Positions 1 to 8,898 of a stretch of DNA of 64,000 bases are shown here, in pieces. The translations under genes were made by a program, and so were the position numbers. Source of the stretch: Marinicella sediminis (GTDB lineage Bacteria; Pseudomonadota; Gammaproteobacteria; Xanthomonadales; Marinicellaceae); assembly GCF_002000055.1 (NCBI RefSeq), contig NZ_MVBD01000012.1, forward strand, positions 54,651 through 118,650. The letters are read 5' to 3'. Within the stretch, counting starts at the first letter, position 1; each line of letters starts with the position of its first letter. Below the pieces are notes generated by a model that saw only the letters and a program-made list of their open reading frames with translations, ran no database searches and was not told the DNA's origin.

Positions 1-1093
1 GTGAACGCGGCGAGTCGTTGTTGCCCATTCCATACACATCTTCACACCCGGGCCACAAAATATGGCCATCCTGACAATTGATGGTACAGTTGCTGTTGAT
101 CGTCAAAAAGGCATGTTTAACACCAGAAACACCAATCTGCTCAAATCGACCGTCAATTTCACGGTACATATTCCAGATTAAAAATGGATGCTGGGCATTG
201 TTATACGGAGGAAAAGTGCCGGAAAATTTCGTGTACCACGCCACATCGGCGTCATCCAGACCACCCACATTTTTCAAAGTCGCAGATGGAGTGACCACAA
301 TCGAACCATTGTTTAAATGCCTGTACTGTCTGGCGGACATGGCAATCAAAGCCACATCAGCTTGGGGGTCATTGGTACCTGGGCCAGGCCACTTAGGCCG
401 TTGTGCACAGGAAGATCCTTCAACTGAGTTGATGTCTGTAAAACCTTCAGCAGGTATCACCAAGTTGGATTCAATATGAGCCTGAGCCACCACAGTTCCG
501 GCTAATCTTGGCTCCCCCAAAAGGTTAGCTAATTCAGCTGTCATAGACACATCAATGTTCTTCATCACCAACAATTCATTGGCTTTATCCAGAATGGTGT
601 GGATGTGATGAAATTCAAACAACACCTGACCCTGGTCATTAACCATCTCAAACCCCAGTAAATCAGAGCTGGTCTTGGCCTGTTCTGATGCCCTGAGGGT
701 CAAACCATTGAAATACACAGTCTGTCCGCTGCGGTGTAATGAAAATTCTCCATCGAGTACATAACTACCCTGATCAGCTCCGACCAGAACACCATAAGGA
801 ACCTTCAGATCTATGCCACTGAATGGTTTGATGTCCATGATGTATTGACTTTCAGACCAATGACCTGCTTGCCGTGTATCGACACCGTTGACCTGAATGT
901 CCAGATCATCAAGCATGCCATAAAAAAACTGCAGATTGACTTGACCACCATCGGCATGCCATCGCTTATTGATTTCGGCTGATTTGTTGCTGTCTTCAAG
1001 GCGATCAAGCCAGGGGGGCAACCCTGCATGCAACATCATCGGGAACAAACCACTCAATACTACTGCTAACAAACCTATACGCATCGCCTTCAT
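1..1093 (-). CDS. Unrecognised exported protein, 5' part only
   Basis: The reading frame stays open from an ATG at 1093 to the left edge, about 364 codons, so the C-terminus lies outside the window. The N-terminus (MKAMRIGLLAVVLSGLF...LHAG) is a typical Sec signal peptide, so the mature protein probably acts in the periplasm or outside the cell. The last visible part carries paired cysteines (NCTINCQDG, WPGCEDVYG) and a DVYGMGNNDSPR stretch. I do not recognise the family and see no catalytic motif. An in-frame ATG at 1084 is an alternative start. A TATAAT hexamer at 1114-1119 suggests its own promoter downstream of ung. Coding status is well supported by length and signal peptide; function is unknown. 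Confidence 0.75.
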   Translation of the reverse strand, partial: MKAMRIGLLAVVLSGLFPMMLHAGLPPWLDRLEDSNKSAEINKRWHADGGQVNLQFFYGMLDDLDIQVNGVDTRQAGHWSESQYIMDIKPFSGIDLKVPYGVLVGADQGSYVLDGEFSLHRSGQTVYFNGLTLRASEQAKTSSDLLGFEMVNDQGQVLFEFHHIHTILDKANELLVMKNIDVSMTAELANLLGEPRLAGTVVAQAHIESNLVIPAEGFTDINSVEGSSCAQRPKWPGPGTNDPQADVALIAMSARQYRHLNNGSIVVTPSATLKNVGGLDDADVAWYTKFSGTFPPYNNAQHPFLIWNMYREIDGRFEQIGVSGVKHAFLTINSNCTINCQDGHILWPGCEDVYGMGNNDSPRS

Positions 1094-1113
1094 CCAACTT
1101 CAATTGACCAATG

Positions 1114-1119
1114 ATTATA
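1114..1119 (-). promoter_or_regulatory. Putative -10 box for the exported protein
   Basis: Perfect TATAAT on the minus strand, 20 bases before the ATG at 1093, in the 70-base gap after ung. The best -35-like hexamer (GTGTCA, 1135-1140) has a short 15-base spacer, so only the -10 is convincing. Confidence 0.4.
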
Positions 1120-1163
1120 TCGAATGATTCTTACTGACACATTAAAAATTTAAGGAATGGTGC

Positions 1164-1832
1164 TCAGGTTCGCCAATCCACAGGCTTTTTGTGATGGAGT
1201 TCTAAAAATTCATTGCATTTTGAGAAATGTTGACACCCCAGAAACCCACGGTGCGCTGACAGAGGCGATGGGTGTGGCGCTTTCAGCAACAGATGTTTGC
1301 TTTCATCAATCGCCTGACCTTTGCGTTGGGCGTAGGCGCCCCACAGCATAAACACCACATGATCTCTTTGCATACTGATCAATTCAATGACTTGATCCGT
1401 GAAGCGTTCCCAACCTTGTTGCTGATGACTCGCCGGGCGGGCCTGTTCAACGGTGAGCACACTGTTCAGCAACAACACGCCCTGTGCTGCCCAACTGGTC
1501 AGATCAGGTGAGCCATTTTCAACACCCAGATCCTGATTAAGCTCCTTGAATATATTGACCAGTGACGGGGGCGTCTTGACTTCAGGAGGAACCGAAAAAC
1601 TCAAACCATGAGCCTGTCCGGGACCATGATAAGGGTCCTGACCCAGAATAACCACCTTGACCTGATCAAGTGGCGTGCTGTTTAAGGCGTTGAAAATCAG
1701 CGGGCCAGGTGGATAAATGATTTTGCCCAACTGCTTTTCTGACAACAGAAATTGTCGCAGTGTGTGCATGTAAGTTGCATCAAATTCGGCTTGCAGGTGA
1801 GACAGCCAGCTGGGATGGAGTTGGGCAGTCAT
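1164..1832 (-). CDS. ung: Uracil-DNA glycosylase
   Basis: Family 1 uracil-DNA glycosylase of 222 residues, the usual length. It removes uracil from DNA to start base excision repair. The catalytic water-activating loop GQDPYHG is present near residue 64 and the DNA-intercalation loop [10 protein letters not shown] near residue 186, with [10 protein letters not shown] in between as in E. coli Ung. The start codon overlaps the stop of the upstream double receiver gene by 4 bp (ATGA), so it is the last gene of the gspC-ftsX-receiver unit and probably translationally coupled. Nothing suggests loss of activity. Confidence 0.97.
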   Translation of the reverse strand: MTAQLHPSWLSHLQAEFDATYMHTLRQFLLSEKQLGKIIYPPGPLIFNALNSTPLDQVKVVILGQDPYHGPGQAHGLSFSVPPEVKTPPSLVNIFKELNQDLGVENGSPDLTSWAAQGVLLLNSVLTVEQARPASHQQQGWERFTDQVIELISMQRDHVVFMLWGAYAQRKGQAIDESKHLLLKAPHPSPLSAHRGFLGCQHFSKCNEFLELHHKKPVDWRT

Positions 1833-2635
1833 TCAGTGCCGGTCTTTTCCCTGTGGAATTGTGTGAACCTGATCTGGAATTTTATTTTTTTCACCAATGC
1901 TTCCTGGTTAACCGGCTTGCCGATCAGGTCATTGGCCCCAAGGTGAAGAATCTGTTTTTGATTTTCTGTATTTTCATCACCGGTCATGATCACAAAAGGC
2001 ATTTCAATTTTATCCAGCCCCAGATCAGATCGCACATAATCCAGGATTTCCAGGGCTGTCTCGTTATTTTTCAGGTAATAGTCCGTCAACACCAATTCAA
2101 ACTGATCATAGGCCGATTTCCGATTCGGAATGATTGCTTTGGCATCTGTCACACTGAGGGTATGGGTGATGTCCAGGTGGTGGTTTTGCAACAGTTTTTT
2201 GGTGGCATGTGCAACCACTGCTGAATCCTCGATGTAAAGAATTTTACCATTGATCTGATCATCAGGTCTCAACAGCCCACGGAGAAATATCTCCAGGCCT
2301 TTCTGACCGGCTGCTTTGTCGATGTAGTCAGTAACATCGCTGCTCATGATCCGCTCCTGAACCCGCGAATCAACATCGCCAGAGACAATGATCACTGGCA
2401 AATAGTGTAAATTTTCCCTGACATACTGGCAAATCTTGGTACCGTCGTCGTCACTCAGTCGCAATGCAGAGATGATCAGATCAACCCGTCCGGCTTGCAA
2501 TTTCTCAATGGCTTGCTCAACAGTCTCAACAGCAATCACATCGGTGTAAGGCCGGATTTTTTTGACCAGTTTTTCAGTCAGTTTACGGGCCAGTTTAGAC
2601 GAGTCAGCTATCAGAACTTTTTGGGATTCACTCAT
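1829..2635 (-). CDS. Tandem receiver-domain response regulator
   Basis: About 268 residues from the ATG at 2635 ([13 protein letters not shown]); an upstream in-frame start at 2677 adds a 14-residue cysteine-rich stretch that looks non-native. Two CheY-like receiver domains occupy roughly residues 5-120 and 130-255, with no DNA-binding or enzymatic output domain. In receiver 1 the phosphoacceptor position holds Ala57 ([13 protein letters not shown]), so it is probably not phosphorylated. Receiver 2 keeps the acidic pocket (YIEDS), the acceptor Asp (LVLTDYYL), the Thr (MTGDEN) and the Lys (GKPVN). It likely works by protein contact. It sits between ftsX and ung and overlaps ung by 4 bp; no histidine kinase is nearby. 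The family is clear, the partner unknown. Confidence 0.85.
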   Translation of the reverse strand: MSESQKVLIADSSKLARKLTEKLVKKIRPYTDVIAVETVEQAIEKLQAGRVDLIISALRLSDDDGTKICQYVRENLHYLPVIIVSGDVDSRVQERIMSSDVTDYIDKAAGQKGLEIFLRGLLRPDDQINGKILYIEDSAVVAHATKKLLQNHHLDITHTLSVTDAKAIIPNRKSAYDQFELVLTDYYLKNNETALEILDYVRSDLGLDKIEMPFVIMTGDENTENQKQILHLGANDLIGKPVNQEALVKKIKFQIRFTQFHREKTGTE

Positions 2636-2721
2636 GAGGTCATTGTACACCAAACACAGCCGTTTCTTACAACACATGTTTATTTTTGTCGGTCAGTTCT
2701 CAATTAGAACAGCAGTCTGCG

Positions 2722-3657
2722 TCACAGTGTTCTGATGTGATTTGACGCACTGAATCGGGCTCCCATCCAGGAGATCAGAATGGCCAGTAAAGCAAACACC
2801 ATAGACTCATCCAGATGCGGGGTGCGTAACACAATCGTCTGCCCAAATGAACGGGACAATTCAGCGATCGGAACTTCCATCCACCACACCGTCAACTGTA
2901 ACATCAACAGTGCCACCACAGCGGCCAGCAATCCATAATAAAGTCCACCATATAAAAACCGACGGCGGATTTGTCCAGGTGTGGCTCCCAGCATCTTCAG
3001 CAAACTGATTTCTTTTTTGTGGGCAGACACTTCACTGCCTATGGTATGGCTGAGAAAGACCAGCACAATAATCAAAAAAACAGCGATACTTGCCTGCATC
3101 AGATAGTAAAAAGCCTGCGTCAGGGTTTTCAATTGATTGAACCAGTCGGCATCAAAACTCACATAATCAATGTCAGGTCTGAGCTGTAAGGCCTGCACCA
3201 GAGCCTGCAACTGATCACTGGTGGCATTGGGGTGTGGCTGCAGCAGTAATTGATCAGGAAGTTCATATTCATCAATGATGTCAATAATTTGATTTAACTG
3301 AGGGTCATCATTCAGGTTGTCTTTGATGGTTTGGTTATCCACCATGACCACTTCAGTGATCAGTTTTCGCTCATTCAGATCATGTTGCAAAGCAGTCAAT
3401 TCATTGGCATCAAGGCCTTTCTGCAGAAACACCGCCACGCTTCCCTGACCTCGCCAACGGTCTTCTACTTCAGTGAAGTTTTGCCACAACGTCCACATCA
3501 CCAACGGCAGGTAAAAGCAAATGGCCAGGGTAATCACCGTAAAGAGGCTGGACAGCGGTGTCTGCAAGGGCATGAGCACACCTTCCAGCATGGCCCGTTG
3601 ATGACCCCGTAACCACTTCAGCACCCCACTGGGTTTGTGTTTGATCAATTGATTCAT
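2722..3657 (-). CDS. ftsX: Cell division ABC permease FtsX
   Basis: 311 residues. FtsX is the membrane half of the FtsEX complex, which senses the divisome from the cytoplasm and activates periplasmic septal amidases through EnvC-type adaptors. Visible are an N-terminal cytoplasmic part, a first membrane helix near residues 35-58 (LFTVITLAICFYLPLVMW), a large periplasmic loop, then three helices (IAVFLIIVLVFLSHTIG, GLLAAVVALLMLQLTVWW, ESMVFALLAILISWMG), with the conserved SAHKKEISLLKMLGAT segment. Its start overlaps ftsE by 4 bp, the normal pairing. Unlike E. coli, the pair is not with ftsY and rpoH but downstream of T2SS genes. Confidence 0.95.
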   Translation of the reverse strand: MNQLIKHKPSGVLKWLRGHQRAMLEGVLMPLQTPLSSLFTVITLAICFYLPLVMWTLWQNFTEVEDRWRGQGSVAVFLQKGLDANELTALQHDLNERKLITEVVMVDNQTIKDNLNDDPQLNQIIDIIDEYELPDQLLLQPHPNATSDQLQALVQALQLRPDIDYVSFDADWFNQLKTLTQAFYYLMQASIAVFLIIVLVFLSHTIGSEVSAHKKEISLLKMLGATPGQIRRRFLYGGLYYGLLAAVVALLMLQLTVWWMEVPIAELSRSFGQTIVLRTPHLDESMVFALLAILISWMGARFSASNHIRTL

Positions 3658-4325
3658 GCAGGTCGATAATCATCAATCAGTTGCCCGGAATCAAGCACCA
3701 AAACCCTTTTCCTCAGGCGCTTGATTAAAATCAAATCATGTGAAGCAATCAACACCGTGGTCCCTGACTCATTGATTTTCATGAAAATTTCCATCAATTC
3801 CAGAGACAAGTCCGGATCAAGGTTACCTGTGGGTTCATCTGCCAGCAGGATATCCGGCTTGCTGACAATGGCTCTGGCAATCCCCACCCTTTGTTGTTGT
3901 CCACTGGATAATTGATCTGGGAAGTGATCCAGTTTGTCTTCCAACCCAACTTGCTTGAGCACCACCCTGGCTTGTTTTTCACTGTCACTGCGACCATACC
4001 CCCTGATCAGCAGAGACAAAGCCACATTCTCCAAAATGGTGCGGTTTTCCAGTAACCGGTGATCTTGAAAAATCATTCCCAGGCTTTGCCGGTAAGCGGG
4101 TAATTGTTGTTCTTTTAATTGCCTGAGCTCAAATCCATTGACTTTCGCCTGACCGTAACTGATGTTTTCAATCTTCATGATCAGTTTCAAAATGGACGTT
4201 TTGCCTGCTCCGGAATGCCCGGTCAGGAACAACATTTCACCGGCATCCACAGTGAAACTGACATCAGACAACGCTTTGCTGTGTTTGCCATAGGATTTGC
4301 TGACTCTGTTGAACTCGATGAGCAT
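3654..4325 (-). CDS. ftsE: Cell division ATP-binding protein FtsE
   Basis: 223-residue ABC ATPase, the family length. Walker A is GHSGAGKTS (near residue 36), the signature LSSGQQQRVGIARA, Walker B ILLADEPTGNLD and the switch His in IASHD. It pairs with FtsX at the Z-ring and couples ATP hydrolysis to septal wall cleavage. The gene starts 1 base after the gspF stop region and overlaps ftsX by 4 bp, so FtsEX is embedded in the T2SS transcript. A generic ABC ATPase is ruled out by the downstream FtsX. Confidence 0.95.
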   Translation of the reverse strand: MLIEFNRVSKSYGKHSKALSDVSFTVDAGEMLFLTGHSGAGKTSILKLIMKIENISYGQAKVNGFELRQLKEQQLPAYRQSLGMIFQDHRLLENRTILENVALSLLIRGYGRSDSEKQARVVLKQVGLEDKLDHFPDQLSSGQQQRVGIARAIVSKPDILLADEPTGNLDPDLSLELMEIFMKINESGTTVLIASHDLILIKRLRKRVLVLDSGQLIDDYRPA

Positions 4326-4326
4326 A

Positions 4327-5547
4327 TCAGTTAATGATGGAATTGATCTGGAAAATTGGCAGCAGCATGGCCAGCACGATGAACAACACCATCATACCCA
4401 CAAACAGTATGGCCAAGGGCTGCAATGCACCAATCAGTGTTTTTAACTTATTCTCGACATCCTTTTCCTGCACCTTCGCGGTACGTTCCAGCATCTGACT
4501 GAGCTGTCCGCTTTGCTCACCGGAATGAACCAACTTAATACTCAGTGGTGGAAAGGCTCCGGTGTTTTGCATGGCCCGTGCCAGCCCACTGCCTTCCCGA
4601 ACAGCTGAGGCAGTCTGCTCACAGGCCTGTTTCATGACCTGGTTACTGACCACTTGCCTGGACAAGGACAAGGCCTGTACTATCGGTACCGCACTTTGAG
4701 TGAGTATACCCAGGGTTCGGGTAAACCGGGCAGCCTGTGCAGTCCTGACCAATCTTCCGATGAGGGGTAGTTTCAGCACCAGACGATGCCAACCCAGCTG
4801 AAACGGCGGGTGTTTTTGAAGGGCCAGAAAAGCCACCAACAACACACCAATCCCCAGCAAGAGATACCAGCCATAAACAGCCAAAAAATCGCTGACATTG
4901 ATCAACACCCGGGTCATGACTGGCAACTGGACCTGGGTACTCTCAAAGACCTGAATCACTTTAGGCACGATGTATACCATCAATCCGGCCACTACGGCTA
5001 CGGCGGTCATCACCAAAATCAAAGGGTAGATCAGTGCTGAAGTGGATTGCTTTTCCATGTCATCCCTGGTCTCCAGGTAATCTGCCAGTTGCAACAACAC
5101 GGCTTGCAAATGACCTGATTGCTCCCCGGCTTCAACGCTGGTGGCCACCAATTCATCAAAAGCCCGCGGAAAAATTCGCATTGCAGCAGCCAGTGACTGC
5201 CCTTCCATGACTTTGGCATGAATGGTGGTGAGGATGCGCTCGGTATTGCGATGTTCACTTTGCTCTATCAGGGTTTGTAAAGCCTCATCCAGTGGCAGTC
5301 CTGCCTGTATCAGTGTAGCCAACTGCCTGATGAACAGCGGCAGTTCTGCTTTTTTCAACGACAATCGCTGCTGCCTGACTCCAGGGATTTCTGTTGAGGG
5401 GACAGATTCTCCCACCAACGATATGTGCACCGGTGTGAGCAAGCGGTCACGCAACAGCTGTCTGGCCTGCTTTTCATTTTCAGCCTGGATGATGCCTTTC
5501 TTTTGTTTGCCAGCCTGGTCCAGTGATGTGTATTCAAATGCTTCCAT
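4327..5547 (-). CDS. gspF: Type II secretion inner-membrane protein GspF
   Basis: 406 residues, normal for GspF/PilC family. It begins MEAFEYTSLDQAGKQKKGII, has two homologous helical GspF domains (about 70-190 and 270-395) and three membrane segments (near 170-190, 220-243 and 375-398), ending in the canonical MLLPIFQINSII. It forms part of the inner-membrane platform that docks the GspE ATPase. It follows gspE by 6 bases and precedes ftsE directly. PilC of type IV pili is the close homologue; linkage with gspC and gspD favours T2SS. Confidence 0.93.
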   Translation of the reverse strand: MEAFEYTSLDQAGKQKKGIIQAENEKQARQLLRDRLLTPVHISLVGESVPSTEIPGVRQQRLSLKKAELPLFIRQLATLIQAGLPLDEALQTLIEQSEHRNTERILTTIHAKVMEGQSLAAAMRIFPRAFDELVATSVEAGEQSGHLQAVLLQLADYLETRDDMEKQSTSALIYPLILVMTAVAVVAGLMVYIVPKVIQVFESTQVQLPVMTRVLINVSDFLAVYGWYLLLGIGVLLVAFLALQKHPPFQLGWHRLVLKLPLIGRLVRTAQAARFTRTLGILTQSAVPIVQALSLSRQVVSNQVMKQACEQTASAVREGSGLARAMQNTGAFPPLSIKLVHSGEQSGQLSQMLERTAKVQEKDVENKLKTLIGALQPLAILFVGMMVLFIVLAMLLPIFQINSIIN

Positions 5548-5553
5548 GTGCCA

Positions 5554-7023
5554 TCAATCGCTGTGTATCACCCGCATGATTTCATCAACTGAGGTCAGCC
5601 CGGCCAGCAGTTTTTCGCGGGCATCATCAATGATCCCCGGATGAGTCTGATGGGCGACCTGCGTCATTTCTGCTTCAGATTTATTCTGATGGATCATGGT
5701 TTTCAGTTGCTGATTCATGGTGATGATTTCATATACCCCAATACGTCCTGAATAAGCTTGATTAATGGGCAGGCTGTCATCAGCCTGATAAATCTCTGAT
5801 ACGTCTGTTGGCAAACTCAATAAGCTTCTTAATTGATCATCTACTGGTTGGACTTGCCTGGTTTTGGGATTGAGCTTTTTCACCAACCGCTGAGCAATCA
5901 CTGCTTTCACTGAAGAGGCCAGCAAAAATGCTGGCACGCCCATGTCAATCAGCCTGGTAATGGCTCCCACTGCAGTATTGGTGTGCAGGGTGGAAAACAC
6001 CAGATGCCCGGTCAAACTGGCCTGGATGGCAATTTCAGCGGTTTCCAGGTCCCTGATTTCACCTATCATGATGACATCCGGATCTTGTCTGAGAATCGCT
6101 CTGAGCCCCCTGGCAAAAGACATGTCTACTTTGCTGTTGACCTGGGTTTGACTGATGCCATTGAGGTGATATTCGATCGGGTCCTCAATGGTCATGATGT
6201 TGCGTGAACGTTCATTGATGGCCTCAATGGCAGCATACAGCGAGGTGGTTTTACCAGACCCGGTAGGACCAGTGACCAGAATGATGCCATGGGGCAATTT
6301 CACTAAATCACGCATCATGGATAAGTGTGCCGGGGACATCCCCAACTGTTGCAGGCTCAGTTGACCCGCCTGTTTATCCAGTAAACGCATGACAATGCGT
6401 TCACCAAATGCACCGGGTATGGTCGAGACCCTGACATCGACCGGATGGGCGGCAATGCGTAATGAAATCCGGCCATCCTGAGGCAGCCTTTTTTCAGCGA
6501 TGTCCAGTTTGGACATGATTTTAATTCTGGAAGCGATCAAACCTGCCAATGAGCGGTCTGGCGTCAACACCTCCTGCAATTCTCCATCCACCCGGTAACG
6601 GATGGACAGTTGACTTTCGCCTGGCTCGATGTGAATGTCTGACGCATTGACTTTGACCGCATCGGCCAATAAAGCATTGATCAGCCGGATAATGGGCGCA
6701 TCATCATTACTCTCCAGCAAGTCCTCTGGTTCAGCGAGCACCTCAGCCACAGCTGATAATTCAGATTCACTGTTATCCATGTCTGCCACCACATCATCGG
6801 TCATGGACTGCTGATGGTGGTAAATCTTTTGAATGATTTGCTGATATTCAGCTGGCTCAAAAAAGCTGAGGCTGACCGGGTGTTTACTCAATCGCTGCAA
6901 TTCAGCAATTGCGGTAGGAGCTGCAGCCCTGGACACCGCCAGTGTCAGGTGCTCATTGTCCTGCTTAAGTATTGTTGCACCACGTTTTTTGGCAAAACTG
7001 TATGAAGGAAGTTTGATGGCCAT
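5554..7023 (-). CDS. gspE: Type II secretion ATPase GspE
   Basis: 489-residue secretion ATPase that powers pseudopilus assembly at the inner membrane. An N-terminal GspE-N domain (1-130) is followed by the ATPase core with DIHIEP, Walker A GPTGSGKTTS (near 255), the Asp box IMTIEDPIEY, Walker B IMIGEIRDLETAEI and the His box GHLVFSTLHTN. Oddly, the zinc-binding tetracysteine element usual in GspE is absent: where RLVxxLCxxC is expected the sequence is RLVKKLNPKTRQ, and the second CxxC before the GRIGVYEI segment is also missing. It lies 3 bases after gspD. PilB is an alternative family but the neighbours identify it as GspE. Confidence 0.93.
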   Translation of the reverse strand: MAIKLPSYSFAKKRGATILKQDNEHLTLAVSRAAAPTAIAELQRLSKHPVSLSFFEPAEYQQIIQKIYHHQQSMTDDVVADMDNSESELSAVAEVLAEPEDLLESNDDAPIIRLINALLADAVKVNASDIHIEPGESQLSIRYRVDGELQEVLTPDRSLAGLIASRIKIMSKLDIAEKRLPQDGRISLRIAAHPVDVRVSTIPGAFGERIVMRLLDKQAGQLSLQQLGMSPAHLSMMRDLVKLPHGIILVTGPTGSGKTTSLYAAIEAINERSRNIMTIEDPIEYHLNGISQTQVNSKVDMSFARGLRAILRQDPDVIMIGEIRDLETAEIAIQASLTGHLVFSTLHTNTAVGAITRLIDMGVPAFLLASSVKAVIAQRLVKKLNPKTRQVQPVDDQLRSLLSLPTDVSEIYQADDSLPINQAYSGRIGVYEIITMNQQLKTMIHQNKSEAEMTQVAHQTHPGIIDDAREKLLAGLTSVDEIMRVIHSD

Positions 7024-7026
7024 GAT

Positions 7027-8898
7027 TTACTGGTCGTCAATCTCCGGCAACAAAGGCTCTCCTCTGCGGAATGATTCCGGACTGACTTTTTCCAACTGCT
7101 GTTGGCGGATGTCGTTATAGCGTTCTTTACTGATGGTTTCCTGTTGCAAGTTGTCTTTCAGAATCTGCGGATGGATAAAGATCATCAGGTTGCGTTTGAC
7201 CCGGGTTCGTTTCTTGGTTCGGAAAATATTTTTGATCAACGGAATATCTCCCAACACCGGTACTTTTTTGATGCTTTCCTGTACCGAATCATCGATCAAT
7301 CCACCCAGCACCAGAATTGAATCATCAGGTATCATCACAGATGTACTCAGGGTGCGTTTTTTGGTCACCAGATCAACCGCGCTGACGGCGGTGGCATCAA
7401 TGCTGGATATTTCCTGAGCGATGTCTACCACAATTTGCCCCCCTTCATTGATGTGTGGTGTGACCGTCAGAGACAGACCAACATCTTCACGTTGAATGGT
7501 GGTAAACGGATTGGGTGAACCACTGGCATCTGAATTTCCGGTGGCGGAAAACTGTCCGGTCACAAAAGGCACTTCCTGCCCCACTGACAGTGATGCTTCC
7601 TGATGATTCAGGGTCACCACCGATGGTGTAGACAAAATATTGTTGTTGCCGTCGATACCAATGGCTTTGAGCAAACCACCAAACTTAAAGATCTGTTCAC
7701 CGTTGTTACCGGTGCCAAAATTTAAATAACCCAGATTCAAACCACCCGAAAGCAAGCTGCCAAACACGTCCAAAGGATCATCGGCGCCCAGATTAGGTAA
7801 AGTGTTGCCTGTGAACGAACCTCCGACGATGCCATCATCACTGTCACCACCAATGGGGGCAAACCAGTCCACGCCCAGTTCTTTGGAATTATCAATGGAA
7901 ACTTCAGCAATGATGGCTTCAATCAACACCTGCTGTCTTCTGATGTCCAATTGGGCAATGGCTTGTTCAACATTGCGGTAAATCGCTGGCGGTGCATTGA
8001 TCACCAGGCTGTTGGTTTCTTTGTGAGCCTGGATACTGACATCTGAAGATTCATTCTCGCCAGCCTGACGACGTTTAGCCAGGGTTTCCAGAATCGGCAC
8101 CAATTTTTCGGCAGAGGCATACTTCAGAAAAACCACTTGTGCCTGTGTGTTGGTATCCAGCGGCACATCAAGCTGAGCAATGATGTTGAGGATTTTGGCT
8201 TTCAGTGAAGGGTTGGCATTGACAATCACTGCGTTGGTTCGGGTATCCGGCACAATTTTCGATTGAGGGCCCAGTGAATTGGAGGATTCCAACAACTGAC
8301 TGAGGGTGTCAGCCACATCTGCTGCACTGGCATATTGCAGTGGAATCAATTCAATCGAGGCATCCGATTTACGGTCAACGTTCATGATCAATTGTTCCAT
8401 GCGATCCACATTGGCAGCCTTGTCTGAAACAATCAGCAGATTGGATTCCTGATTACTGATCAGCTTGGCTTTGCTGTTCATTGATTTCAGCATTTGCATG
8501 ACATCTTCCACTGGCAGGTGCTTGATGCGGAAAATCTTGGTCATCAACTGATCAGGGTGGTCACTGGTCAGACCTGAAAGCGGGTTGGACTTGTCAATGG
8601 GAATGATTTTGATCGTGTCACCCTGGGTTTCTGTGGTAAAGCCATTCACACTGAGGATGGATAAAAACATGTCATATACCTTATCCTCAGGTATCGGCTG
8701 TCCAGAAATCACGGTGATTTTGCCATTGACTTCAGGGTCAATAACAAAGTTTTTGCCGGTGATGTCACTCACTGTTTCTACCAACAAGCGGATTTCAGTA
8801 TCCTGTAGATTCAATGTGTGCATGTGATCTTCTGCCCAGCTGTTTTGACAGCACAGCAAACTCATCAGCATAGCTGCTAACTGGATTGGTTTTTTCAT
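7027..8898 (-). CDS. gspD: Type II secretion outer-membrane secretin GspD
   Basis: 623-residue secretin forming the outer-membrane channel. A signal peptide (MKKPIQLAAMLMSLLCCQNSWA) precedes the N0 domain (LNLQDTEIRLLVETVSDITGKNFVIDP), N1-N3 KH-like repeats (about 125-330), and the C-terminal secretin barrel with the motif VPVLGDIPLIKNIF. It ends with a short charged S-domain-like tail. The start overlaps the gspC stop by 4 bp. No gspS pilotin gene is in the window. The protein is intact and of usual length. Confidence 0.95.
   Translation of the reverse strand: MKKPIQLAAMLMSLLCCQNSWAEDHMHTLNLQDTEIRLLVETVSDITGKNFVIDPEVNGKITVISGQPIPEDKVYDMFLSILSVNGFTTETQGDTIKIIPIDKSNPLSGLTSDHPDQLMTKIFRIKHLPVEDVMQMLKSMNSKAKLISNQESNLLIVSDKAANVDRMEQLIMNVDRKSDASIELIPLQYASAADVADTLSQLLESSNSLGPQSKIVPDTRTNAVIVNANPSLKAKILNIIAQLDVPLDTNTQAQVVFLKYASAEKLVPILETLAKRRQAGENESSDVSIQAHKETNSLVINAPPAIYRNVEQAIAQLDIRRQQVLIEAIIAEVSIDNSKELGVDWFAPIGGDSDDGIVGGSFTGNTLPNLGADDPLDVFGSLLSGGLNLGYLNFGTGNNGEQIFKFGGLLKAIGIDGNNNILSTPSVVTLNHQEASLSVGQEVPFVTGQFSATGNSDASGSPNPFTTIQREDVGLSLTVTPHINEGGQIVVDIAQEISSIDATAVSAVDLVTKKRTLSTSVMIPDDSILVLGGLIDDSVQESIKKVPVLGDIPLIKNIFRTKKRTRVKRNLMIFIHPQILKDNLQQETISKERYNDIRQQQLEKVSPESFRRGEPLLPEIDDQ

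Noticed and set aside
811..1029. 72-residue minus-strand frame
   Set aside because: Out-of-frame shadow of the exported protein that runs from 1093 to the left edge.
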